Assembly: GCA_021186555.1 (NCBI GenBank)
Contig: JAJKFL010000002.1
Location: forward strand, 2,781,001-2,845,000
Direction: 5' to 3'
DNA length: 64,000 bases
Origin: Reticulitermes speratus
Taxonomy: Eukaryota > Arthropoda > Insecta > Blattodea > Rhinotermitidae
The notes beneath the pieces were generated by a model, which saw only the letters and a list, made by a program, of their open reading frames with translations, was not told the DNA's origin and made no database searches. Positions 7,701 to 16,261 of this stretch are shown one piece after another (the stretch's first letter is position 1; each line of letters starts with the position of its first letter). The translations under genes were made by a program, and so were the position numbers.

Positions 7701-10632
7701 GTCTTGAATCATCTGTCATTAAATGGGGATAACTGTACTCTAAGTAAGGCTACGTTAGATAGAACACAGAATCGAATATAAACACGGTATAAGGCGTGAA
7801 TAGCCGATCCAGTGGCTGCGCGGTCTAAGGCGTCGGTCTACGGCCGTTCGCTTACTAGGATTGTGGGTTCGAATCCCGCCTATGGCATGGATGTCTGTCT
7901 GTTGTGAGTGTTGTGTGTTGTCAGGTAGAGGTCTCTGCGACGGGCTGGTCACTCGTCCAGAGGAGTCCTACCGAGTGTGGTGTGTCTAATGTGTGTGATC
8001 GTGAAACCTCGACGAAATGAGGAGGCCCAGGACCATACAGGGCTGTCGAGCCATAGAAAAAAAATAAGGCGTGTGTATACGAGGATCATGATGTCATTAC
8101 GCTGTGGGGTTGTAAGGTAATGGTCTGTGCGTTCTGTTCTGGTTCCCTGGCCAGTGGGACCAACAAAACTCTGAAGGCATCAGTTTGCTTTGGAATTAAT
8201 TCTGAGTCGAACAGGCCAAGAGAAGTAACTGTAGTGCGTGACAAGAAATTGAAGATTTAAAAGCATATGTCAGGCTTCGAAACACTGTCTGCTTTAAATG
8301 CTTTAACTCTTTACTGACTAAGATTAACCTGAATTATACTTAAAGATTCAGCACGTACCGCGCAGTAAACACACTCCGTCTCGGTTATACAAACCAGTCA
8401 GTTAACGTTGTACAGTGAAATAATCGCTGTTTGTTCTGAGATCCACACAAAACACATAAATACAGTTCGTACCGCGCAGTAAACACACTCCGTCTCAGTT
8501 ATACAAACCAGTCAGTTAATGTTGTACAGTGAAATAATCGCTGTTTGTTCTGAGATCCACACAAAACACATAAATACAGTCCGTACCGCGCAGTAAACAC
8601 ACTCCGTCTCAGTTATACAAACCAGTCAGTTAATGTTGTACAATGAAATAATCGCTGTTTGTTCTGAGATCCACACAAAACACATAAATACAGTCCGTAC
8701 CGCGCAGTAAACACACTCCGTCTCAGTTATACAAACCAGTCAGTTAATGTTGTACAGTGAAATAATCGCTGTTTGTTCTGAGATCCACACAAAACACATA
8801 AATACAGTCCGTACCGCGCAGTAAACACACTCCGTCTCAGTTATACAAACCAGTCAGTTAATGCTGTACAGTGAAATAATCGCTGTTTGTTCTGAGATCC
8901 ACACAAAACACACAAATACAGTCCGTACGCGCAGTAACACACTCCGTCTCAGTTATAAAAACCAGTCAGTTAATGCTGTACAGTGAAATAATCGCTGTTT
9001 GTTCTGAGATCCACACAAAACACATAAATACAGTCCGTACCGCGCAGTTAAACACACTCCGTCTCAGTTATACAAACCAGTCAGTTAATGTTGTACAGTG
9101 AAATAATCGCTGTTTGTTCTGAGATCCACACAAAACACATAAATACAGTCCGTACGCGCAGTGTAAACACACTCGTTCAGTTATACAAACCAGTCAGTTA
9201 ATGCTGTACAGTGAAATAATCGCTGTTTGTTTGAGAATCAACACAAAACACATAAATACAGTCCGTACCGCGCAGTAAACACACTACGTCTCAGTTATAC
9301 AAACCAGTCAGTTAATGTTGTACAGTGAAATAATCGCTGTTTGTTCTGAGATCCACACAAAAACACATAAATACACTGTGTGGGCAGAACGTAGAATTGT
9401 TGAATGTTAAACGTGGTGGTACATATAGTAACCAGTAAGTCTGAACGCATTAAAGGCGCTCAGTAAACGATAACACGTGGACTTCCTTTATTTTGCTACG
9501 TTATTCTGTTAACTGTGCCGATCCAGTGGCGGCGCGGTCTAAGGCGTCGGTCTACGGCCGCTCGCTTACTGGGATTGTGGGTTCGAATCCCGCCTAGGGC
9601 ATGGATGTCTGTCTGTTGTGAGTGTTGTGTGTTGTCAGGTAGAGGTCTCTGCGACGGGCTGATCACTCGTCCAGAGGAGTCCTACCGAGTGTGGTGTGTC
9701 TGAGTGTGATCGTAAAGCCTCGAAAAATGAGGCGGCCTAGGCCCCCAAGGGGCTGTCGACCCTTTGGGAAAAAAAAATCTGTTACTGTTTGTAAAGCGAA
9801 ACTAAAATCCACCTCGCTTGTACTGTAGAGCTATATATGGAGTTTCCGGCGTCCTTACCTGTTGGCTCGCTTGCTACTGGTCTTGAGCTTGGTGCTGCCG
9901 AACTTGGTCTGCGCGAAGGTGGCTGTTGTGAAGGTGAGCGGTGCTGTAGATCGGGGGATGAAAGATGCCACCGGACTGGGTGAGCCTTTGTACGGAGCCG
10001 CCAGAGGGGTTGGCGAGGGCGCTGAAGAGGTAGCTGTTGTGTTCCCTGCGCATGAGGTCACTACGACGCCCTGGCCTCCTCCAGCTGGTACTGGGACTAC
10101 AGACACTGCCTGGACTCTGACTGGACCGGTTGACACCCGGAGTATGGCGACGAAGACTTGTTGGGGGATAAACTGAGACCTCCTAACGTGGAACCCACTG
10201 CCTCGATCGGTCTGAAGCACTGCGCCTCTGGGTTGAAGGTTTTAGTGACCTCTCGGTCCGCAGAGGAGTCATCGTGTGGGTCTGCCAACTCGCTGAATAG
10301 GACCTTGACAGTACCTTCTCGCCAATGCGGTAGCTGACCTCGCCGGGATCCACCCATACAGCTAGCTCCTGGGGCAAGTTCTCCAACACGTCCTGGATAG
10401 GAACGCCACTCTCGCGGGCTGCACGTTCCAGAACCGGGTCCACGGGGTCACCTGTCTTCAGACATCGGAATGCTGACCCTTTGAATGGTTTTTCTGGGTA
10501 CCAGTGACCCTTGAATTTGTCCTTCAGTGCTTTCTCCAGTTCCTCCCCGAAGATATTTACCCTTCTTCTTGGGAGTTTGTTATACAAGTATGAGATGACG
10601 AAATTGAGAGCCACCTGAACTTCTATATGCAT
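1186..10632 (-). CDS. Tob: Tob, BTG/Tob family anti-proliferative protein (two coding exons joined)
   Basis: Spliced minus-strand gene of about 435 residues. Seen: an N-terminal BTG domain (residues about 1-106) in exon 1, then the conserved stretch [20 protein letters not shown] close to the exon end, then a terminal exon opening with [15 protein letters not shown] and ending in VAN. Order and motifs match animal Tob proteins. Known of the family: BTG/Tob proteins bind the CAF1/POP2 deadenylase through the BTG domain and poly(A)-binding protein through PAM2-like motifs, linking mRNA deadenylation to growth inhibition; they work in cytoplasm and nucleus. The 8141-bp phase-2 intron (1718-9858) has GT-AG ends (donor CAG|GTAAGG, acceptor TTGCAG|G). 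Two one-base deletions break the exon 1 frame, so a continuous product requires correcting them. Family assignment is very secure; whether the breaks are real is not. Confidence 0.93.
1951..1990 (-). ncRNA. Hammerhead ribozyme-like motif (best copy)
   Basis: Read on the minus strand: stem I GGC, core CTGATGA, extra T, stem II GGCTC-(TCTTAT)-GAGCC, GAA, stem III AC-TA-GT, position 17 T, stem I' GCC. All three helices are perfect Watson-Crick. The only departure from the textbook core is the single base between A9 and stem II, which recurs in the other copies. Minimal stem III hammerheads are known from Penelope-like retroelements. Structure match is strong; activity is untested. It sits in the Tob intron, in the sense orientation of Tob. 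Confidence 0.65.
2099..2176. mobile_element. 78-bp palindromic MITE of the mariner family
   Basis: Two facing copies of the terminal repeat CAGGGCATACACAAAA (continuing about 38 bp), flanked by TA at 2097-2098 and 2177-2178. The terminal repeat is nearly identical to that of the mariner element at 48395-48979, so this is a minimal non-autonomous derivative. Confidence 0.85.
2190..2630. other. Intron sequence, nothing recognised
   Basis: AT-rich unique-looking DNA without coding signature, RNA genes or clear repeats. Confidence 0.4.
2631..2795 (-). mobile_element. LINE-A 3' end, antisense, with (CTAA)n tail
   Basis: A (CTAA)n tract at 2631-2656 is followed by the antisense of a LINE 3' end: AAGAAATTCCCCGCGTTTTA, then AACCCGAAGGTTCATTACCG and CAACAGCCCGCCA. 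The same 3' end with a (TTAG)n tail follows reverse transcriptase coding sequence at 24446-25061. 5'-truncated copy. Confidence 0.75.
2975..3774. repeat. 23-bp minisatellite, about 35 copies
   Basis: Unit CGTGGTGACAGGGACCGAC plus TTAT. Most units are identical; a central block (about 3410-3530) and another near 3645-3670 carry CACGG instead of CAGGG, and one disordered unit lies near 3400-3420. Block-wise variants show that groups of units were copied together. Confidence 0.95.
3775..4344. other. Intron sequence, nothing recognised
   Basis: Mixed-composition DNA between two minisatellites. Short open frames of about 80 codons on both strands show no conserved features. Confidence 0.4.
4345..5185. 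repeat. 18-bp minisatellite with higher-order structure, about 47 copies
   Basis: Unit GATTTGTTGTGGAGACAT, with TTGCTG and GGCAT variants. Three times a unit is shortened (GGCATTTG, missing GAT and neighbours), each time after a run of GGCAT units and before a block of GACAT units, revealing a larger duplicated block. The unit length is a multiple of three and stop-free in several frames, so roughly 300-codon frames run on both strands; none resembles a gene. Confidence 0.95.
5290..5512 (+). pseudogene. LINE-C reverse transcriptase C-terminal remnant
   Basis: The translation includes [20 protein letters not shown] and then [10 protein letters not shown], a pattern typical of the extreme C-terminus of insect non-LTR retrotransposon ORF2 ([16 protein letters not shown]). 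It is 5'-truncated just upstream, next to the 18-bp array. Family identity beyond 'LINE' is not assigned. Confidence 0.7.
5500..6180 (+). repeat. Poly-G minisatellite in LINE-C 3' region, about 9-10 units
   Basis: Units of about 60-100 bp built from GAAGGGAATTGAAGAGTGG, TGATAAAGCGTCTTAAAAT and a run of about 8-14 G, separated by GTGAAGTGAAG blocks. The purine-rich strand is the plus strand throughout. Because it continues directly from the LINE-C coding end and precedes its AATAAA, it looks like internal expansion of the element's 3' UTR. Confidence 0.9.
6181..6592 (+). mobile_element. LINE-C 3' UTR and tail
   Basis: T-rich non-coding sequence ending with AATAAA at 6569-6574 and a short ATATC-type tail (ATATCATATCATATC). 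It reads on from the LINE-C remnant and the poly-G array, so 5290-6592 is best seen as one truncated insertion. Confidence 0.6.
6773..7389 (+). mobile_element. PIF/Harbinger element, internally deleted, TTA target duplication
   Basis: Terminal inverted repeats of 44 bp with one mismatch (GGCCGCGTTCTCACGGGGCG at each end) flanked by TTA at 6770-6772 and 7390-7392, the TWA target typical of PIF/Harbinger. It encloses a partial transposase frame. At 617 bp it is far too short to be autonomous. Confidence 0.9.
6933..7244 (+). pseudogene. Harbinger transposase N-terminal fragment
   Basis: 103 codons. The segment [20 protein letters not shown] followed by [20 protein letters not shown] matches the N-terminal pattern of HARBI1-like nucleases (GAS...EL...FKNxLRMxxxxFxxLL). 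The DDE catalytic domain is absent; the frame ends in unrelated sequence before the right terminal repeat. An internally deleted remnant. Confidence 0.75.
7445..7552. repeat. Near-perfect 108-bp hairpin
   Basis: Arms of about 50 bp: GAGATGTGTTCAAAAAATCA on the left faces its complement TGATTTTTGAACACATCTC on the right, around a TATTATTA centre. No other features; a fold-back insertion or MITE of unknown family. Confidence 0.85.
7803..8063 (+). mobile_element. SINE-1 (tRNA-derived), full length with TSD
   Basis: tRNA-like head with box A region GCGCGGTCTAAGGCGTCGGT and box B GGTTCGAATCC, a body containing AGAGGAGTCCTACCGAGTG, and an A-rich tail. Target duplication ATAAGGCGTG at 7789-7798 and 8064-8073. 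Two more copies at 9517 and 11036. Confidence 0.88.
8310..9450 (+). repeat. 114-bp-unit array A, about 9 units, with element ends
   Basis: Unit begins CAGTCCGTACCGCGCAGTAA and ends CACAAAACACATAAATA; successive starts at 8463 and 8577 give 114 bp. The right end leaves the array through ACTGTGTGGGCAGAACGTAG and a GTGGTACATATAGTAACC segment; the left end carries CTTAAAGATTCAG. The same ends bound the arrays near 16.8, 19, 28, 44, 50 and 57 kb. Confidence 0.93.
9517..9777 (+). mobile_element. SINE-1 (tRNA-derived), full length with TSD
   Basis: Same head, box B and body as the copy at 7803, with a nine-A tail. Target duplication TCTGTTAACTGT (9505-9516) and TCTGTTACTGT (9778-9788), differing by one base. 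It sits just inside the donor end of the Tob intron. Confidence 0.88.
9859..10632 (-). CDS. Tob: Tob coding exon 1 (BTG domain; frame broken twice)
   Basis: The start is the ATG at 10632-10630, preceded by CCAAG, and begins [20 protein letters not shown], the usual Tob N-terminus. Box A lies at residues about 15-57, including [13 protein letters not shown] and [11 protein letters not shown]; box B is at 86-105 ([20 protein letters not shown]). After IGEK the frame shifts: the next frame reads [11 protein letters not shown], whereas the family has GEK-G-xVKVL, so one G (a C on the plus strand near 10314-10315) appears to be missing. A second net one-base loss lies between about 10060 and 10190, after [16 protein letters not shown] and before [20 protein letters not shown]. 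The exon ends at 9859 with a split codon AG|G (Arg). With the two bases restored the exon gives 258 codons plus two bases. Confidence 0.92.
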
Positions 10633-11035
10633 CTTGGACGTTTGTTTTGATTAAGTTTCACGCGAACGTGTTGGAATTTTGTCTGCACTTTATGTTAAAA
10701 CTACTGGGAAGGGTTACGACCTTTGGTATGGTGGTCACAGCTTGTTGAGACGCACAAACACGCACACGCTTACAGAAACAAAGACGATTGCCCGAAGGGT
10801 GCTGCTACTTTTGAATTTATAAGGGCAGTTCGTTGTGGGAATGTTGTCTTCCCTCAGTCAACTCCGGACCTCCTTCTGTCCTAACACTACGATACTTCTG
10901 TTGCAGTCTTGACCAGAAGACTAACCTGAAGTACAGTCCAACCTGTAATGAACAAAACAACATTATTTGTAGGCTTTGCTGTCAGTTTTATTTACTGAGT
11001 TATTTGCAGTAATTTCCTGATGTAATACAGAAGGG
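10633..11035 (-). promoter_or_regulatory. Presumed Tob 5' UTR and upstream region
   Basis: No other gene or repeat is recognisable between the Tob start codon and the SINE at 11036. I see no convincing TATA box or initiator, so transcription start and any 5' UTR intron cannot be placed. Confidence 0.3.
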
Positions 11036-11297
11036 GCCGATCCCAGTGGCCGTGCGGTCTAAGGCGTGGGTCTACGGCCGTTCGCTTACTGGGATTGTGG
11101 GTTCGAATCCCACCTTAGGCATGGATGTTTGTGTTGTGTTTGTTGTGTGTTGTCAGGTAGAGGTCTCTGCGACGGGCTGATGACTCGTCCAGAGGAGTCC
11201 TACCGAGTGTGGTGTGTCTGAGTGTGTGATCGTGAGGCCTCGAAAAATGAGGCGGCCTTGGCCCCCCCAAGGGGCTGTCGAGCCATTGGGTGGGGAA
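11036..11297 (+). mobile_element. SINE-1 (tRNA-derived)
   Basis: Third copy: TCTAAGGCGTGGGTCTACGG in the head, GGTTCGAATCC box B, AGAGGAGTCCTACCGAGTG body; it ends near GAGCCATTGGG without a long A tail. Confidence 0.85.
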
Positions 11298-11780
11298 CAG
11301 ATGATGATTCTGTTTATCGTTTTTCCCGAGCACGACAGCTTTGACTCATACAAAGTCTTTATACGCCGGCAAATCCCGTGATGGTTACAGTGCTCAGGGA
11401 AGCTATAAAGGACACTGTGTACTTAAGTTGCTGGTCCAAACTGTAAAGGAAACAGCGGTTTCATTTTCGGCGTGGTTCGACCTTCGTGACCTTACTTCCC
11501 AACGGCTACATTCGTCGAAATTAGGAACTTGCAGACATGTCACTTTTCAAATAGTCAGTAATGTTATCGATAGCCTGGGAATTCAAGTGTACGCCAGAAA
11601 CGGGTAACTGTTTACACGACGCTAAGAGACGTTCATAATGCAATAACTTTCAAATGGCAGACACGTTTAAAGAGGTCACCAACGACCATAAAAATGCGAA
11701 GATTTGGAGGTTCTAATAGCAGTGTTCTGGAATGTGACGCCGTGTCGTTGGGAGAGTAAGCATTTCTTTTGGACTTATTT
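11298..11780. other. Nothing recognised
   Basis: An 88-codon plus-strand frame at 11341-11607 has no conserved features. Confidence 0.35.
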
Positions 11781-11820
11781 ACCCTGAAGATGAAGGCACA
11801 TCGGCCCTTCGAAGCATCGG
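11781..11820 (+). ncRNA. Hammerhead-like motif, diverged 3' side
   Basis: CTGAAGA, extra T, GAAGG-loop-CCTTC stem II, GAA, then GCATC instead of an AC..GT stem III. It keeps the intact core including C3. Confidence 0.4.
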
Positions 11821-12504
11821 CAACTACACACCCAACAACACAATGTCACGTCACAGACAATTTAAATCTCCAACGAAAATAATGTACTCGGAATTACCTT
11901 TAAATGCGTAGGGCACGTCTGCCCCAAATTATGACTTCGGTTGCGTGATCTCGAAGCTGCCTGCCTTCTACCAACCTGCCCAGTGTTACAAAAACCGACG
12001 GTACTCAACATGACCTGATGAGAGGCCAAATTTTGTAACACCTCCTGTCTCGTTCTCTCACATTCTGAGGCTAAATTTAGAGCGGTCGGTCACAACGGTA
12101 GCTGTGGAATTGTTGGTATTCCGTTCGTCATACTTTTTTTTGTTGTTGTGTATGACGTTGTAGGAATCAGACGATCATTCCAAAATTATCTTGGAAATGT
12201 CAAGGGTTAAAGTAACTTAACACTCTCCTGCTTACTTAAGTGCCTTGTAAAGTAAGTCTACTATTCTCACTTGATTCGTTATGAGAAATCGTTGCAGAAA
12301 ACTGGAATTACGTATCTTGCGCAAAACACTAACTGGGGAGCTCGCAGGTGCTCCAAATTCAAAAAAGCTTGTGAGAAAAATTGACACTAATTTTCCATTC
12401 AATGCCCTGCGATTTCCGAATTAGAATTGCTTTTTGGAAGGTTCCCGAGCTTCGCCCGCTTGTCCTTCTGATAAAAGAGTCATGTTAAGATGAAGATGAG
12501 TATG
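11821..12504. other. Nothing recognised
   Basis: No coding signature, repeat array or RNA gene seen. Confidence 0.35.
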
Positions 12505-12672
12505 GAACATTAGAGGAATGATACTCACAGCGGAAAGCCCCGAAGTACTCGGAGAAAAACCCGTCTCAGTGACACTTATTCCACCAACAGTACTCCATAC
12601 TGGCCTGGGATCGAACCCGGGCCTCCGCGGTGAGAGGTAGGCGATTAACCGCCTGAGCCATGGCACGGCTCT
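12505..12672 (-). mobile_element. SINE-3 (tRNA-derived)
   Basis: The minus strand reads AGAGCCGTGCCATGGCTCAG with a box A-like GGCTCAGGCGGTTAATCGCC and box B GGTTCGATCC, then a body shared with copies at 30415, 37941 and 55642 (CGAAGTACTCGGAGAAAAAC on the plus strand). Confidence 0.78.
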
Positions 12673-12814
12673 CGAATTTTATATTTGTGCCCCGCAGTGA
12701 AAATAAAAAACGCTCCCTGTCGCTTATAGAAACCAAACAGTTTCAATGCTGGACACCAGGCGCAGTCAACCCGTAGCTCGCGACACAGTTACGTTGCCCG
12801 CGGAGACATTTTAA

Positions 12815-13490
12815 ATGAGACAACCTATTTTAACCCTTTCCATGGCAAAGCCCAGATACAACGCCGAAGCAATTTTGAAAAGTTGTGAGGTGTTTATTTA
12901 TGGAGACGTACATTATATAAGGTGTACACGTGAAATTAAATCCAGAATTGCCATGGCAAAAGCAGCATCAACAAGAAGAAAAATCTTTTCACCAGCAAAC
13001 TGGAATTAAATTTAAGGAAGAAGCTAGTAAAGTGCTACATTTGGAGCATAGCTTTGTGTGGTGCTGAAACGTGGACACTTGGGAAAGTGGATCAGAAGTA
13101 TCTGGAAAGTTTTGATATGTGGTGCTGGAGAAGAATGGAGAAGATCAGTTGGACCGATCGTGTGAGAAATGAAGAAGTATTACATAGAGTGAAGGAGGAG
13201 AGGAATATCGTACATACAATAAAAAGAAGAAAGGCTAACTGGATTGGTCACATCTTGCGTAGAAACTGCCTTCTGAAACATGTGATTGAAGGAAAGTAAG
13301 AGGGAAGGATAGAAATGACGGGACGACGAGGGAAAAGACGTAAGCAGCTACTGGATGACCTTAAGGAAAAGAAAAGATACTGTAAATTGAAAGAGGAAGC
13401 ACTAGATCGCATCCTGTGGAGAACTCGCTTTGGAAGAGGCTACGGACCTGTCGTAAGACAGACTACAGAATGAATGAACATTATATGTCT
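12815..13490 (+). pseudogene. LINE-B reverse transcriptase C-terminal region
   Basis: The translation carries CGAETWTLGKVDQKYLESFD, then MWCWRRMEKISWTDRVRNEE and RRKANWIGHILRRN, the post-reverse-transcriptase region of a non-LTR retrotransposon. The frame is broken several times (stops near 13007 and 13297). The 3' end GGACCTGTCGTAAGACAGAC is followed by GAATGAATGAA. Related copies at 39271 (minus), 60115, 63658 and 63838. Confidence 0.85.
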
Positions 13491-14046
13491 AAATAATTTT
13501 GTACAAATGTGTTGAAAGCAGCGGTACCTTCCTCTTTGTACTGCAGTCATCCTGTGTACTTAGGACAGTTAACACTCGTGAGTGTTAGTCACTGTGACTA
13601 CTGTGGCATCTCTGCTGGTTATTTCTGCCTGCATGCCATCACCCTCTACAGGTTCGCAGCTGATCTGATTAGCTTGACTTGATCTCGGTGGCTCTGTCGT
13701 GACGCGCGATCGCAGCAAACCCCATCTTTGTGGTGCATTGCGACCTAGTTTTAGACTTGGGAACGTGAAAATTTGCTGTCAGTGCCAAGGTACAGTTTTG
13801 GCTACTCTTTATTGATCCTGCAGCAGTCTCCACCCCTCTACCCTACCCAGCCACTCCCTCCACACTGTTCTGATATTCTCGTATCCAGGGGTCCCAGTTA
13901 CAACATCCGATGCAGCCATACGTGTTAAGCCTGTAACAGCTGACCGGCCAGTTTACTGAGCGCTGTGTGCAAGTCGTCTGGCCATGGAAACTGTCCAGCG
14001 AATCTGACTTCGGTTTTCGTTAATCTGCGAAACTGAAAGACGCAGC
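13491..14046. other. Nothing recognised
   Basis: Mixed-composition DNA without gene or repeat signature. Confidence 0.35.
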
Positions 14047-14133
14047 GAGCTGGCTAACTGCACCGAGCGCAATCTGAGCTGGCTAACTGCACCGAGCGCA
14101 ATCCGAGCTGGCTAACTGCACCGAGCGCAATCT
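14047..14133. repeat. 29-bp tandem repeat, 3 copies
   Basis: GAGCTGGCTAACTGCACCGA plus GCGCAATCT, starting at 14047, 14076 and 14105. Confidence 0.9.
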
Positions 14134-14159
14134 GTCAGGGAAACTCACTGTTTGTCTGC

Positions 14160-14430
14160 CATGGAACCCGAAGGTTCATTACCGCTTTCACATAAGCCCG
14201 CCGTGTGTCCTGTCCTGATCGACATTAATGCAGTCTACACATTCCCAACCTGTTTCATGAGTATTCATTTTAACATCCTTCCATCTATGCCTAGGTCTTC
14301 CAAGTGGTCTCTTTACTTCTGGTTTTCCCACCAAAAACACGGTATGAGTTTATTGTCTTCCCTTTACAGTCCACAGGCCCCCCGTCTCTGGTTCTGATTC
14401 ATTTTATCACCCGAAAGATATTTGGTGATG
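14160..14430 (-). mobile_element. LINE-A 3' fragment, antisense
   Basis: GAACCCGAAGGTTCATTACC, TAGGTCTTCCAAGTGGTCT and ATCACCCGAAAGATATTTGG are the antisense of the LINE-A 3' region at 24446-25061. It lacks the (TTAG)n end and abuts the 41-bp array. Confidence 0.7.
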
Positions 14431-14431
14431 C

Positions 14432-15128
14432 ACAGACATGAACCGCCTAGTTATGCCATTTGGTGACTGCCAGCAATGAACCGCCTAGTTATGCCATTTG
14501 GTGACTGGCACAGACAATGAACGCCTAGTTATGCATTTGGTGACTGGCACAGACAATGAACCGCCTAGTTATGCCATTTGGTGACTGGCACAGACAATGA
14601 ACCGCCTAGTTATGCCATTTGGTGACTGGCACAGACAATGAACCGCCTAGTTATGCCATTTGGTGACTGGCACAGACAATGAACCGCCTAGTTTGCCATT
14701 TGGTGACTGGCACAGACAATGAACCGCTAGTTATGCCATTTGGTGACTGGCACAGACAATGAACCGCCTAGTTATGCCATTTGGTGACTGGCACAGACAA
14801 TGAACCGCCTAGTTATGCCATTTGGTGACTGGCACAGACAATGAACCGCCTAGTTATGCCATTTGGTGACTGGCACAGACAATGAACGCCTAGTTATGCC
14901 ATTTGGTGACTGGCACAGACAATGAACCGCCTAGTTATGCCATTTGGTGACTGGCACAGACAATGAACGCCTAGTTATGCCATTTGGTGATGACACAGAC
15001 ATGAACGCCTAGTTATGCATTTGGTGATGGCACAGACAATGAACGCCTGTTATGCCATTGGTGACTGGCACAGACAATGAACGCCTAGTTATGCCATTTG
15101 GTGACTGCACAGACATGAACGCTAGTTA
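14432..15128. repeat. 41-bp minisatellite, about 17 copies
   Basis: Unit GAACCGCCTAGTTATGCCAT plus TTGGTGACTGGCACAGACAAT. Many units differ only by dropped single bases (CCG to CG, GCC to GC), increasingly so toward the right edge. Confidence 0.95.
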
Positions 15129-15131
15129 TGC

Positions 15132-15428
15132 CTTTGTATGTGTATGTGTATTATGTGTGTATGTATGTATTATGTATATGTATATATGTATGTATGTACA
15201 TATATGTGTGTATGTATGTACGTATGTATGTATGCATATATATATGTATATGTATATACGTGTGTATGTATGTATCTATGTGTATGTATATGTATGTATC
15301 TGTGTATATATATATATATGTATGTATATATGTATATATATATTTTATATATGTATGTATGTATATATCTATGTATGTATCTATGTGTATGTGTATATGT
15401 AGTATGTATATATGTATGTATGTACACT
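15132..15428. repeat. Compound (GTAT)n/(AT)n microsatellite
   Basis: Nearly 300 bp of TATG, TGTA and TATA repeats. It produces long Tyr/Ile/His-rich frames on both strands that are artefacts. Confidence 0.95.
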
Positions 15429-15980
15429 GAAACACACAAAACGCTGTGTTATGCTAAGTCTGACAGTAAGTACACGTCACATATATTTACACCTCGCGAC
15501 TGTCGTTTTGTTTCAGTAGCTCAGTGTCTAGTGTTCTTACGAGACGTCTATATGTCTATAGACGGCGTGCGGACTGTGCGTGCGTCTTACTGACCGGGAC
15601 AGTGCGTGACGTGACGTCACTGCTGTCAGATGACAGGATTTGACCGACATAATGTCAAAGGGAAACTGTAGAATGGTTATGTGTGTGTGGGTGTGGATGT
15701 TAGGGCATCTAATTGGTGGGGCCGAAACGGCTCTTAATTTACAGCTACTTGGCAGTTGATTGGTACGTTATTAAACAAGAATTGAATAATAATAATAATA
15801 ATAATAATAATATAATAATAATAATAGAATTAAAAGCAAACCATGTACCAGTAATAATAGACGCAACTGTAACCATCTCCAAACCATTCACAAAATACGT
15901 CAGCAACATACCGGCAAGCACGACATCAAGGAACTACAGACAACAGCCATATTGAACACTGCACACGTACTGCGGGTAGT
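15429..15980. other. Nothing recognised apart from an (AAT)n tract
   Basis: An (AAT)n microsatellite lies at about 15786-15828. The rest has no coding or repeat signature. Confidence 0.4.
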
Positions 15981-16261
15981 AAAGGTAAAGGTCACCCTAG
16001 AACAGGCCATGAAGGCCCAGAGGGGGAGTAGAGGTATAGCTCTACTCTTTCTTTAACCTCGGCGCTATATGGGGTGGGTGGTCAACGCCACGACCCGGCC
16101 GCTTTACCCCAGTGAAAGAGACCCGGTACCCATTGTACAGGAGGCTGGGTGGGCCCCAGGGCCGGTCTGGACGGGTGCAGAAAATCTCGCCCCCACCGGG
16201 ATTCGATCCCCGGACCGTCCAGCCCGTAGCGAGTCGCTATACCGACTGAGCTATCGCGGGA
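15981..16261 (-). mobile_element. SINE-2 (tRNA-derived), full length
   Basis: The minus strand starts CCCGCGATAGCTCAGTCGGT (box A region), has box B GGATCGAATCC and body GGCCCTGGGGCCCACCCAGC, and ends GGTGACCTTTACCTTTAC. Other copies at 25226, 29861, 37402, 43100, 47840 and 61081. Confidence 0.88.

Larger units (their letters stand above)
1718..9858 (-). other. Tob intron, 8141 bp, phase 2
   Basis: Donor GTAAGG at 9858-9853 and acceptor TTGCAG ending at 1718 are both canonical. The intron is almost entirely repeats: hammerhead-like motif, mariner MITE, LINE 3' ends, 23-bp and 18-bp arrays, poly-G minisatellite, Harbinger element, 108-bp hairpin, two SINEs and a 114-bp-unit array. I see no second gene nested inside it. 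Confidence 0.9.

Noticed and set aside
7803..7890. tRNA gene (A and B boxes present)
   Set aside because: Part of a repeated SINE with a long body, A-rich tail and target duplication; the same applies to the heads at 9517, 11036, 16261, 29861, 37687 and 55893.
9862..10176. 104-codon plus-strand frame opposite Tob exon 1
   Set aside because: Shadow of the Tob coding strand; the minus strand carries the conserved protein.
15052..15593. Tyr/Cys/Ile-rich frames up to 151 codons
   Set aside because: Translation of a TATG/TATA microsatellite.
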